A stretch of 64,000 nucleotides of DNA from an uncultured Eubacterium sp. (GCA_910583925.1 CAJTZJ010000007.1:35369-99368); one strand, 5' to 3'; positions 25,931 to 33,789 are shown, counted from the first letter of the stretch. Numbers and translations are program-made. The notes: generated from the sequence alone by a model not told the origin.

Positions 25931-25950
25931 TGACGGATAAAAGAGATAAT
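25931..25950. other. Probable left prophage-host junction (attL region) inside cotJC
   Basis: cotJC homology stops at about 25930 and the terminator of the phage-side Panacea operon begins at about 25951, so the junction lies here. The core cannot be defined because the right end is outside the window. Confidence 0.5.
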
Positions 25951-25988
25951 AATAAAACTCTCCATCTTAACTAAAAGACAGAGAGTTT
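25951..25988 (-). terminator. Terminator of the Panacea operon
   Basis: An imperfect stem AAACTCTC..TCTT / AAGA..GAGAGTTT lies 5 bp after the membrane-protein stop and is followed by TATTATTATCTCTTTT on the minus strand. Confidence 0.65.
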
Positions 25989-25992
25989 AACT

Positions 25993-26850
25993 TCATCCTC
26001 TACGAATCAGCCAAATAATAACTGTTCCGATCATTGTTGATATAAAGAAAATATTTGGAATAATTACATAATGAAATCTTCTGAGATACCTTTGTATTAT
26101 ATTACAATTTTGACATTCATCTACCCAATCACAAGCTTGGTTGTGTGTTTTTATGCAAGGTGATGAAATATTCTTATCGGTTAATTTTGCTATCATATAA
26201 AAGAACAAAAAAATCAAATCAAACATCAACATTCCAATAAGAGATAAAACAAAAGTTAGTTTATAAACACTTGCATCATTTAGATTTTGCAATGCAGTAC
26301 TTATAAACGAAAATCCACCTGTAAAAACAAAGACTAATCCTGCAAAAATACTTAGAATAGTTATAGATTGAGTATTTAATGATTCCATTTTATTTTGAAA
26401 ATCCCAAGATTTGCCTTGTAATTCTACAACTTCATCAGATAAAAAAGATGTTGTTTTATTAAGTTCTTCAGCAGATTCGAATGCGGTTTCCAATCTATCA
26501 TTTGCCTCATCGTTAAGATTGTAACGCATTATTTCTAAATCAATATGGTCTTTTAATTTTACTACACTTTTTCTTATTGAAGAATAGGTTGACGGCTCTT
26601 TCTGCTCAAGTTCAACTAATTTAAAAATAACATTGTCTAAACCTGAACTTACAGTTTCTCTTTCATCAAAATCAAGATAAAACATATTTCTTGAAATTTG
26701 CGCATAACTATGACGATACTCACCATCATATATATTTTTTAATTCTTCGACTATTCCATCGTAATCATCTTCATAATTACTTAAATCTAATATAATTTGA
26801 TATAGCTTTTGGTTCTTTTCTTCATTACTAATTTTTTTAGTCTCGTTCAT
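25993..26850 (-). CDS. Membrane protein, candidate toxin of a Panacea toxin-antitoxin pair
   Basis: The 285-residue protein has a soluble, Glu/Asp-rich helical N-terminal half (about 1-155, with a coiled-coil-like ELQGKSWDFQNKMESL end). Two adjacent transmembrane helices (about 160-185 and 198-222), a Cys-containing loop (CIKTHNQACDWVDECQNC) and a third C-terminal helix (about 260-282) follow. No enzyme motif is seen. It starts 11 bp after the Panacea gene stop and ends at a terminator. By location it is the toxin partner, probably acting on the membrane; this is inference. Confidence 0.72.
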   Translation of the reverse strand: MNETKKISNEEKNQKLYQIILDLSNYEDDYDGIVEELKNIYDGEYRHSYAQISRNMFYLDFDERETVSSGLDNVIFKLVELEQKEPSTYSSIRKSVVKLKDHIDLEIMRYNLNDEANDRLETAFESAEELNKTTSFLSDEVVELQGKSWDFQNKMESLNTQSITILSIFAGLVFVFTGGFSFISTALQNLNDASVYKLTFVLSLIGMLMFDLIFLFFYMIAKLTDKNISSPCIKTHNQACDWVDECQNCNIIQRYLRRFHYVIIPNIFFISTMIGTVIIWLIRRG

Positions 26851-26861
26851 TGTTTAATTCT

Positions 26862-27290
26862 TTACCTCTGAAAATATTGTTGAATTTTCCTAGCTGGAAT
26901 TACATTTCCCTTTCCTGCTCCACTATCAAAAGTGTTTTTCCAAGGTATAGTGTCATGGCTTTCGTTAACTAAGTCTCGTGCAGATTTGAATTTCAGCTCT
27001 TCAATTTTTTCATTAATAAAGATTATTTCTTGATTATTCAAATCAAGTTGTACATCATGACTTTCACAAATGGGATTTGCGATATATTTACTATATTCAA
27101 AATAAACATCTTGTATTACCGGCCCTAATTTCCAAGCAACAAAATTGTCATTAAAAAGACTTTTATGAAATTCTGCATAGTACCATCCATAGAGAAAATA
27201 CAACATTTTTTGTAATTTCAAATTACTAACTGGCTTACGTTCATTATAACATTTTGAAACAATGTATTTCGCCAAATCTAATGCTTTCAT
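26862..27290 (-). CDS. Panacea-domain (SocA/DUF4065-like) antitoxin
   Basis: The 142-residue protein has the Panacea hallmarks: ALDLAKYIVSKCYNERKPVSNLKLQKMLYFLYGWYYAEF, then FVAWKLGPVIQDVYFEY, and a C-terminal ESHDTIPWKNTF. Panacea is a promiscuous antitoxin domain paired with many toxin types, including membrane-active ones, and often phage-encoded. The ATG at 27290 follows AAAGGAG; the longer upstream frame is not needed. It is directly followed by the membrane protein. Confidence 0.9.
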   Translation of the reverse strand: MKALDLAKYIVSKCYNERKPVSNLKLQKMLYFLYGWYYAEFHKSLFNDNFVAWKLGPVIQDVYFEYSKYIANPICESHDVQLDLNNQEIIFINEKIEELKFKSARDLVNESHDTIPWKNTFDSGAGKGNVIPARKIQQYFQR

Positions 27291-27465
27291 AAAAAACTCT
27301 CCTTTCTTTATTATTTTATACCATTCTTTCAACTTTGTAAATAGTATAATCATTTTTAATGTTAGCAGTATTTTCAAAAATTGCAAACATAAAATTTTAA
27401 CAGGGTAATTTTTATCCCTTGTAAAAATAAATTTTATATTACTATGGTATTCTTATACTATAACA

Positions 27466-27503
27466 AGCCCTTGATGTTCAGAATTAACTGAACACCAAGG
27501 GCT
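27466..27503. terminator. Long hairpin between the Panacea operon and the abi-like gene
   Basis: A 16-bp stem AGCCCTTGATGTTCAG / CTGAACACCAAGGGCT with one G-T pair and a 6-nt loop. It lies in the 300-bp gap upstream of the Panacea gene and may be a terminator or an RNA structure. Confidence 0.6.
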
Positions 27504-27506
27504 ATA

Positions 27507-27540
27507 ATAAAAAACTAGGGAAACATCATTGATGCTCCCC
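27507..27540 (-). terminator. Terminator of the abi-like gene
   Basis: The hairpin GGGGAGCATC-AAT-GATGTTTCCC is followed on the minus strand by TAGTTTTTTATTA, about 50 bp after the abi stop at 27589. Confidence 0.7.
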
Positions 27541-27588
27541 GTACAAAAAACTTAAAGTTTTTTTGATTTCATATGTATTATATGTATT

Positions 27589-28545
27589 TTATTGCAAAAA
27601 GTCAACAATTTTTTTCATAAATTTATATGAAGATTTTAACAATTGCTGATTTTCATAATAAATTGAATGCTGAACTATTCTTTCATTTACTAACTCACAC
27701 AACTCTGAATACCTATGAGATTTTACATTTTCGGATACTATATCATTATAAACCATTAACAATGTACAAAATTCAAACATAGGTTGAGATGATAAATGTC
27801 TTTTTCTTTCATCTTTGCTTATGTTTGAAACTTTTGCAACAAATTGACTAACTTTTGATGTCGGTTTGGTATTGCCTCTTCGTAGATTATTAATTATACA
27901 ATTATTATGTGCACATGCATTTCTTAAACTTTTAATAGGATTTAAAACCGAACTCTGTAAAGGTGCCTTTGTATCGTAATAAAATTCGTATAGTTTGATA
28001 AATGTACCAAATGATATAATTTCGACAAATGCCCATAAAGGACAATTAACATTGAATTCATCATAAATTACTTTATTATTTGCATTGAGGTGAACATCAA
28101 ATGAAAAAAACTTATTTATCAAATCGCCAACATAAGTAGAATATCTTTTTTTATAAATTTCATCTTTTAAATCATCATACCTATTGACAAAATCATCTAC
28201 AATACTGTATCCATCTTCATTTTCATCAATTGTAATGTCATTTAACAGCTTTATTTTTAAATCGTGTTCTATATCAAGGCACATTTGAAATACAATCCTG
28301 CGCAACCTCATATCTATTATAGATAAATCTACAAGACAGGCAAAATCTAAATTCATATACTTTCCCTGTTCCGATCCTAAAAGCTTTTTATCATAATTTT
28401 TTCTGTATGCAGCTAATCTAAAATAATTGTTTTTTTCCTTTAAAAATTTAATTGCATTCTCTTCACTTATATAATTAAATGTAATTCCTTTTTCCGTTTT
28501 CATCTTTGCGACAAGTTGTCGAGGGGTAAGTTTCGGTTTATTCAT
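27589..28545 (-). CDS. Abi-family (Abi_2, AbiD/AbiF-like) abortive-infection protein
   Basis: The 318-residue protein fits Abi_2: the N-terminal LTPRQLVAKMKTEKGITF and FLKEKNNYFRLAAYRKNYD, then the CLDIEHDLKIKLL helix. The C-terminal HEPN signature is in LRNACAHNN (R-N-x3-H). HEPN proteins of this kind act as RNases that stop phage growth. It is a single-gene unit with its own terminator at the lysis end of the prophage, a common place for superinfection-immunity genes. Confidence 0.88.
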   Translation of the reverse strand: MNKPKLTPRQLVAKMKTEKGITFNYISEENAIKFLKEKNNYFRLAAYRKNYDKKLLGSEQGKYMNLDFACLVDLSIIDMRLRRIVFQMCLDIEHDLKIKLLNDITIDENEDGYSIVDDFVNRYDDLKDEIYKKRYSTYVGDLINKFFSFDVHLNANNKVIYDEFNVNCPLWAFVEIISFGTFIKLYEFYYDTKAPLQSSVLNPIKSLRNACAHNNCIINNLRRGNTKPTSKVSQFVAKVSNISKDERKRHLSSQPMFEFCTLLMVYNDIVSENVKSHRYSELCELVNERIVQHSIYYENQQLLKSSYKFMKKIVDFLQ

Positions 28546-28621
28546 AAAAATATATCCTTACATAAATATTTTATCAAAATCAAGTATATCATAATATATT
28601 TTCCATTTCAAGATATAGCAT

Positions 28622-28656
28622 TAGCCCCTCAATCTCATAAAGAGAACGAGGGGCTA
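28622..28656. terminator. Terminator past the endolysin gene
   Basis: The stem TAGCCCCTC / GAGGGGCTA has a nested inner stem (TCTC/GAGA) and sits in the gap 28.55-28.76 kb. The remaining gap (28657-28761) holds no recognisable feature. Confidence 0.7.
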
Positions 28657-28761
28657 TGTTTATGTCTTATGCAATTTTTACTTGACTGAGTAGACGGCAA
28701 AACGGATAAAATGCTTATCGTCTGCTGATTTCAAGCCAAATTCTTACTTGATTGTAATTTG

Positions 28762-29721
28762 TTATTTCACATAATTTTTACCGTTATATCTCAGGCAAAT
28801 CCATCCGGAAGGGATTTGTGCCCAGAGGTCGGAGCCGACTGTTTTGACGGATTGAATGGTTACCTTTGTGCCTGTTTTAAGGGTAGCTTTGGCAAGGGGC
28901 AGCTTTGAGGTTGCATTCTTCTTACCGTCCTTGGTAAGCTGGGATACTGTTTTCTGCTTATAGCTTGTGCCTGCACCTGTTCTTACATTTACATTTGTTG
29001 TAAGGGTTACAACATCTCCCTTTTTGAAAGAACTTGTTGCAGGCTTTTTCACAGCAGTTTTGAATGGTGTCTGATTCTTCGGTCTGAGAATACCGTTTAC
29101 ATTTTCACTTGTAAATGCCTTTGTTCTTAAGGTCATTGCTTCATGCTTACCTGTTGCATTCTGATCATAATATTTGAACTTGCCGTTTGCCGATGGTTCT
29201 GACACAATAAAGATATGCCCGTATGTACCGCTTGTTCTGATACCGATATCCCCTGCTTTCAGCTCTCCGTTTTTGTATTTCGGTGTGATAAATTCAAAGT
29301 TACTCTTAAGCCATGTGCTTTTGCTCCTGTCTGTCCACCAATTCTTCGCATTGCCCCAGAAGCCTTTTTTTAATCCAAGGCACTTATCTATATAGCAATC
29401 AATCAAATCAACGCACTGAACACCATACACACCGTCATAATCCGTTTTCTTGCCAAGATATTTCTTTATCCATGCTTCAAAGGTAAGAGTGGAAGCTCCG
29501 CCGAACTGTTCAGGCTCTGCAGGCGACTGCAAATTCATCAATGCGGCAATGCCTGCGGATATGGCAGAAAGTGCAAGACCGATTAAGGCGGTTTTTATCA
29601 TATCTCTGTCGCCTGTGAAATCTATACCTGCAAGATTCATTGCCACATAGGCAAGCGCTGCCTGCAGAAAGGTTTTAAATACTCTTTTTGTTGTTTCCTT
29701 AGTCCATTTTATATTTTTCAT
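28762..29721 (-). CDS. Phage endolysin with N-terminal holin-like segment, CHAP and SH3 domains
   Basis: The 319-residue protein opens with about 70 residues resembling r1t-type phage holins, with two hydrophobic helices (AALAYVAMNLAGI and IKTALIGLALSAISAGIAALM). A CHAP peptidoglycan hydrolase (about 78-215) follows, with catalytic Cys in YGVQCVDLID and His in GTYGHIFIVSE. A C-terminal SH3b wall-binding region (about 232-319, NVNVRTGAGTSYKQ) completes it. Holin and endolysin are normally separate genes, so this looks like a fusion. Confidence 0.9.
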   Translation of the reverse strand: MKNIKWTKETTKRVFKTFLQAALAYVAMNLAGIDFTGDRDMIKTALIGLALSAISAGIAALMNLQSPAEPEQFGGASTLTFEAWIKKYLGKKTDYDGVYGVQCVDLIDCYIDKCLGLKKGFWGNAKNWWTDRSKSTWLKSNFEFITPKYKNGELKAGDIGIRTSGTYGHIFIVSEPSANGKFKYYDQNATGKHEAMTLRTKAFTSENVNGILRPKNQTPFKTAVKKPATSSFKKGDVVTLTTNVNVRTGAGTSYKQKTVSQLTKDGKKNATSKLPLAKATLKTGTKVTIQSVKTVGSDLWAQIPSGWICLRYNGKNYVK

Positions 29722-29772
29722 TTTGATTCCTCCGTAAATTTTAATTAAAAAAACAGCGCCTTATCGGTGCTG

Positions 29773-29801
29773 TTGACTTTGATTCATATATAATGTATAA
29801 T
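29773..29801 (+). promoter_or_regulatory. Consensus promoter of the small hydrophobic peptide RNA
   Basis: TTGACT (29773-29778) and TATAAT (29796-29801) are exactly 17 bp apart and point rightward, against all surrounding phage genes. The transcript would start at about 29808. Confidence 0.8.
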
Positions 29802-29869
29802 TTTAGCGAATAAGGGAAACTACCATAAGCGGTAGGCGGTCAATCTTGCTCCCGAAAGGGGGCTTGCCG

Positions 29870-29944
29870 ATGGAAAGCTTTGCTTTTATCATTTTAATTT
29901 TGATTTTTGCAACAGGTTACATATCAGCAATAAAAAAGAAATAA
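29870..29944 (+). CDS. 24-residue hydrophobic peptide, type I toxin candidate
   Basis: The ORF encodes MESFAFIILILIFATGYI plus a basic SAIKKK tail: one transmembrane helix and a Lys-rich end, as in Fst/TxpA/holin-like toxins. Its ribosome site (AAGGGGG) is buried in a stable hairpin GCTCCC-GAAA-GGGGGC just before the ATG. The stop codon lies inside a perfect 15-bp terminator. Translation block in the mRNA plus a convergent RNA is the classical type I toxin-antitoxin layout. Toxicity is inferred. Confidence 0.68.
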   Translation: MESFAFIILILIFATGYISAIKKK

Positions 29945-29980
29945 ACCGCCTTGCGACCAAACAGTGCGGTTTATTTCTTT
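29935..29980. terminator. Bidirectional terminator shared by two convergent RNAs
   Basis: A perfect 15-bp inverted repeat AAAGAAATAAACCGC / GCGGTTTATTTCTTT with a 16-nt loop contains the peptide's stop codon. Both convergent transcripts would end in it and so overlap here. Confidence 0.8.
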
Positions 29981-30030
29981 AAACTAAACTTTTATTGGGA
30001 GCGACCGCCTATCAGGCAAGCCCCTTATTC
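29935..30030 (-). ncRNA. Convergent RNA, antitoxin candidate for the peptide gene
   Basis: A leftward promoter (see 30037-30065) would give an RNA of about 95 nt ending in the shared terminator, with no ORF. Its 5' part repeats in the same sense the AAGGGGCTTGCC and TAGGCGGTC..GCTCCC elements of the toxin leader, and its GCTCCC could pair with the toxin ribosome site. The terminator loops are complementary by definition. Confidence 0.55.
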
Positions 30031-30036
30031 ATTTTT

Positions 30037-30065
30037 ATATTATCATATATATGTAGTTTTGTCAA
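30037..30065 (-). promoter_or_regulatory. Leftward promoter of the convergent RNA
   Basis: On the minus strand TTGACA (30060-30065), 17 bp, then TAATAT (30037-30042). Confidence 0.7.
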
Positions 30066-30091
30066 CAGCACTGCTCTTCAGCGGTGCTTTT

Positions 30092-30337
30092 TTATTGTTT
30101 TTCTAAATCTTTAATTCTGTGATTAATAACCTTAATCTGTTCTTCCACAACAGGCATACGCTTTGCGAAATTATTATGTTCTCTTACCTCTCTTGTAAGC
30201 TCTTCAATCTTTTCATCTGTAACCGCTGCCTGTACCTTCATATCGGTCTGCACCTTTTTGTTGCCTGAAATATTTGTAATTATCACTCCAATAAGTGATA
30301 GACCGCCTACTATAATTGCAACAATGATTTCCGTCAA
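30092..30337 (-). CDS. Small membrane/coiled-coil protein, holin-associated (XhlA-like) candidate
   Basis: The 81-residue protein has one N-terminal transmembrane helix (EIIVAIIVGGLSLIGVIITNI) followed by an amphipathic coiled coil ending MPVVEEQIKVINHRIKDLEKQ. This layout is common directly after tail-fibre genes in Clostridia prophages and resembles the haemolysin/holin helper XhlA. It probably takes part in lysis timing. It follows the fibre gene by 15 bp. Confidence 0.75.
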   Translation of the reverse strand: MTEIIVAIIVGGLSLIGVIITNISGNKKVQTDMKVQAAVTDEKIEELTREVREHNNFAKRMPVVEEQIKVINHRIKDLEKQ

Positions 30338-30352
30338 TCTTCACACCTCCTC

Positions 30353-31285
30353 TTAAACCTGAATTGCAAGCCAACAGATACCTGTCTGCTCTGCTGCTGT
30401 TCGGGTTATGTATATATCACAGCCTGTTTTCGTTAGATTTGTAACACTGATTCCTAAAACCTTTGTTCCTGGAACAGAAGTTTTAGGATTTACAAAAACA
30501 CAAGGGACTGCTGTGAAAAGATCTTCCGGAAAATCCACATGCTGTGCCTTTGGTATATTGGCTTCATCAGTTGCAATCGATACATGACCTGTGACGATAA
30601 TTGGCAGATGAAGAAGTTTTTTAATTTCATCAACAGGAATTCTTTCAACCGCAACTTTTCTGTTTTCGTCTAAACTTGCTACACCTCCAGCTTCGTCTAT
30701 TTGTGATTTAGGGATAGCATTATTAGCAGTATTATTTGCTGTTTTAGCAGACTTTTCAATATCTGCTACCCATGAGCCTTCTGCTGCCCGACCATAAGCA
30801 TTAAATACACTGTTCGTCAATTGAACAACTCCTAATTGAGTCCTCTCTGCTCTTACCGGAATTTGTGCAACCCAATACGCACCATTATAAACAAATCTAA
30901 CAATTGCCCCTGCTTGCCATGCACTATTGTATAAGTGTTTATTGCCTACATATATTTGTTTTGCACCAGTACCGTTAACATTCAATGTTGCATCAGCATA
31001 AGCGGCACAAGTGCATTCATGGCTAAAACGAACATCAATAGCTATACCTTTTTTTAATTCAAATACTCCATTAACAATTTCAGCCGTTAAATTATCATTA
31101 TTAATATCATCTGTACAAACGGCATATGGAATTGAGTTTTGATTTTTTTCAATCTCTTCTATCCTCTGTTCATTTGAAGCTATTGCATTATCAACAGCAT
31201 CCATATTTTCATTGATATCCTTTATATCAACAAAATCGGTTTCATCAGGCTTTTTCAAATTTAAATTTTCAGTATACGCTGCCAT
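30353..31285 (-). CDS. Phage tail fibre/collar protein
   Basis: The 310-residue protein begins AAYTENLNLKKPDETDFVDIKDINENMDAVDNAI, the typical N-terminus of Clostridia tail-fibre proteins that attaches to the baseplate. Beta-rich repeats and a C-terminal receptor-facing domain follow. Its start overlaps the YmfQ-like gene by 17 nt. It likely determines host range. Confidence 0.85.
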   Translation of the reverse strand: MAAYTENLNLKKPDETDFVDIKDINENMDAVDNAIASNEQRIEEIEKNQNSIPYAVCTDDINNDNLTAEIVNGVFELKKGIAIDVRFSHECTCAAYADATLNVNGTGAKQIYVGNKHLYNSAWQAGAIVRFVYNGAYWVAQIPVRAERTQLGVVQLTNSVFNAYGRAAEGSWVADIEKSAKTANNTANNAIPKSQIDEAGGVASLDENRKVAVERIPVDEIKKLLHLPIIVTGHVSIATDEANIPKAQHVDFPEDLFTAVPCVFVNPKTSVPGTKVLGISVTNLTKTGCDIYITRTAAEQTGICWLAIQV

Positions 31286-31847
31286 TTGGCAACACCTCCT
31301 CCTTTAATTCTGTCCAAGTGAATTTTTCAGTCTCTGCCCATGTATAAGATTTAAATTGCTGCCATATGTTATAGAGAAGCTCAACAGAGAAAATCATATT
31401 ATATGGCAGAATTCGTTCAAGCAGCTCTCTTACACTATCTGACTGCTTTCTGACCGTAAGAGCAACCCTAACCCTAACTGTAAATTCCGAAGTTAATATT
31501 GTAAGCTGATATCCATCTTTCCCACAAAGCGTTTCAAGCATATTTACAAGACTTTTTTTTGTGTAAGGTGTATTTTCGTTATATCTTGAAAGAAGTCTGA
31601 AACGGCGGTCTGCAAGCGTATCTGTTGCATACGGAGTGATATCAAGCATCTTTTCACGGCGGGCAATGCCGTTTTCTGTAGCTTCAGAAATAAACTGGTC
31701 ATTCATACAACTCTCGCAGGCATCCCAAACAGCCTGTATTAAAGGTGTTTCTGCATTCATGATTGCCCGCATTTCAGTAACATTCTTTAAAATATCCGGC
31801 TGATAATCCGTAAGGTTTATCGTTCGGGCGGTATTGAAATTACGCAT
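31269..31847 (-). CDS. YmfQ/XkdU-like baseplate protein (DUF2313)
   Basis: The 192-residue protein has the family's N-terminal YQPDILKNVTEMRAIM, a central ISEATENGIARREKMLDITP motif and the RRFRLLSRYNENTPYTKKSL block. In PBSX and Mu-like phages this protein links the baseplate wedge to the fibres. It overlaps the baseplate J gene by 8 nt. Confidence 0.88.
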   Translation of the reverse strand: MRNFNTARTINLTDYQPDILKNVTEMRAIMNAETPLIQAVWDACESCMNDQFISEATENGIARREKMLDITPYATDTLADRRFRLLSRYNENTPYTKKSLVNMLETLCGKDGYQLTILTSEFTVRVRVALTVRKQSDSVRELLERILPYNMIFSVELLYNIWQQFKSYTWAETEKFTWTELKEEVLPNGSVY

Positions 31848-32898
31848 TTAAAAACTGCCCCCTTACCGCAACCGAATCGGCCTCCAACAAAACATTTGCA
31901 GTATTTCCGTTTAGCTTCGTACCGGAAATATCCACAATACCGGAAACAGCAAGCAAGCGTGATTCAATCTGCGAAATTCTGACTAATAAACCGTTTTCCT
32001 TGCTCCATAAAGAATTAAGCCCCTGATAATAATCATCAAGCGCTTTTTCAATAGACGGCAAACATTCCTCTAAATCCCAGTTATCTGCAAAAGATAGTGA
32101 GGTTTCAATATTGATTTCAGTGCCTGTTGCACCAAATACGGTAACCTCATGGTCTATCGGTGCAAGACCTATTCCCTCTCCGCTGTTCTGCATTGGATCA
32201 ACAGCTGTCTGAACTGCATTGATAAGTTCGGCAGACGGCGGCATATAATCACTGTTTGTAATAACAAGCTTGACTGTTCCCGGACCATTCCAAGCTCTGT
32301 ATGGCTTACAACCGCCAACACCCGGCAAAACTTCCGTAACAGCAATATACTGTCCTTTGTTAAAACCATAAGATTGATTTTCAAAGCTGTTAAGATACCT
32401 TGCCCTTAAGTGTTCTGTGCTTTCTTCATCCTCGCCGTTGATAACGATTGAAGTGATTTCAGCACTTGTTAAGCCGTCAATATAATCAATAGGAATTAAC
32501 TGTCCTAAATAGCCGTTGGCATCTGCACCAGCTGCTTCACAAGTCATATAATATTTTCCGCCGCTTATTTTTTCGGTAACTACCCAATCATATTTATCGC
32601 CTGAAAAACGGCTTCCAATCGGAATATCAATATCAAATTCGCCTATTGCAATCGCAGCCGTTGCAGGAAGCGGCGCAATACCTCGTTCCTTGCATCTTAA
32701 AATCAAATAATCTCTGCTTGCTGTATCTGCAAAGGTTTCATTTAAAATTGTATCCAAAGCAACATAAATCATTGCACTTTCAAGCGAATTCGGCGCAAGA
32801 GCATCATAAATAATTGAACCCTCTCTTTTATCTAGAGAGGGTGCCACATTCGCAAGTTTTTCCTGCAAAAGTTCTTCATATGTTTTATCTTCAAACAT
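31840..32898 (-). CDS. Baseplate J-like protein (XkdT)
   Basis: The 352-residue protein matches baseplate J/gp47 of Mu-like and PBSX phages: DKREGSIIYDALAPNSLESAMIYVALD, then SRDYLILRCKERGI, and VAEVLPGVGG-like ITEVLPGVGGCKPYRAWNGPG. The ATG at 32898 follows a ribosome-like site and overlaps the XkdS-like stop; a start 24 nt upstream is possible. It forms the baseplate wedge. Confidence 0.92.
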   Translation of the reverse strand: MFEDKTYEELLQEKLANVAPSLDKREGSIIYDALAPNSLESAMIYVALDTILNETFADTASRDYLILRCKERGIAPLPATAAIAIGEFDIDIPIGSRFSGDKYDWVVTEKISGGKYYMTCEAAGADANGYLGQLIPIDYIDGLTSAEITSIVINGEDEESTEHLRARYLNSFENQSYGFNKGQYIAVTEVLPGVGGCKPYRAWNGPGTVKLVITNSDYMPPSAELINAVQTAVDPMQNSGEGIGLAPIDHEVTVFGATGTEINIETSLSFADNWDLEECLPSIEKALDDYYQGLNSLWSKENGLLVRISQIESRLLAVSGIVDISGTKLNGNTANVLLEADSVAVRGQFLNA

Positions 32899-33283
32899 CG
32901 GTTTCCACCTCCATATCTCCATAAATTGTATATACTTTAAATTTCACATGAACAGCTTTAAGAGAACTTTCAAATTCGAAATCATCAACAGCAGTAATTC
33001 TGTCATCCTGAAGTAAAGCTTCTGTTATGCAGCGTTTTATTTCAGGATAAGCATATTCCTTTTGTTCGCCTGCAAGTTCTTTCAATTCAACACCGTAATC
33101 CCATGAATAAATTAGATAATCATATCGTTCTGTATTCAACATCAGATAAACAGCTTGCTTGACAGCTTCCAGTTCATCTGCCATTCCTTGAATTCTTCCG
33201 TTCTCAATATCTAAAGCATAGGTTCTGCTTGATTCGGTTTCAACCTCAATATCAATCATATCCTCTTTAACTTCAGGTATCAT
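32891..33283 (-). CDS. XkdS-like baseplate protein (DUF2634)
   Basis: The 130-residue protein has SRTYALDIENGRIQGMADELEAVKQAVYLMLNTERYDYLIYSWDYGVEL, the DUF2634 hallmark and the equivalent of Mu gp46/T4 gp25. It is a wedge initiator. It overlaps both neighbours by a few bases. Confidence 0.9.
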   Translation of the reverse strand: MIPEVKEDMIDIEVETESSRTYALDIENGRIQGMADELEAVKQAVYLMLNTERYDYLIYSWDYGVELKELAGEQKEYAYPEIKRCITEALLQDDRITAVDDFEFESSLKAVHVKFKVYTIYGDMEVETDV

Positions 33284-33789
33284 ACATTCACCACCCTATC
33301 CAAAACAAGATATTTTTGTCCGCCTTTTTGCTTTATTAAAACAACATTCTCGCCAACACTTAATCCATTATGAACAAGAAATGTTTTTCTGCCCGAATAT
33401 TTATGGCTATGGCTTAAATTGGCACTGCTGTTTTCGGTATTGCCGGAAAAAGAATGCGCATGTGAATATGGATGCTTATGCGGTTCATCTGTTCCGCCCA
33501 TATCTGTATTACCTGAATACACATCTGTATTTCCGTTAACACTGTGCGCATGCTGTAAATCAACAGTATCCGTTGTATGATTTACTGTCATATCAACTTT
33601 ATATTCCGTTACATTTCTTGTTAACACCAACTGAGCGGAGGAAAGCACCATTTTCTGTTCAACTGAAATTTTCAAAGGATTTGTACTTATCACTTTCCCA
33701 AAGCAAAAATCGGCAGGTTGGCTTGCTTCTACTGCCTCTGTTGCCGCCTTTTTTATGCTTACTAATAAATCGTTACTATCAAGCAACAA
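33280..33789 (-). CDS. XkdR-like His-rich baseplate/spike protein (DUF2577)
   Basis: The 169-residue protein has an OB-like N-terminus (FCFGKVISTNPLKISVEQKMVLSSAQL) and ends GENVVLIKQKGGQKYLVLDRV, as in DUF2577 proteins. A central stretch (about 70-135) is strikingly rich in His, Ser and Asn (HKHPYSHAHSF, LSHSHKY). Such His repeats may bind iron in phage tail tips; that is inference here. Confidence 0.85.
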   Translation of the reverse strand: MLLDSNDLLVSIKKAATEAVEASQPADFCFGKVISTNPLKISVEQKMVLSSAQLVLTRNVTEYKVDMTVNHTTDTVDLQHAHSVNGNTDVYSGNTDMGGTDEPHKHPYSHAHSFSGNTENSSANLSHSHKYSGRKTFLVHNGLSVGENVVLIKQKGGQKYLVLDRVVNV

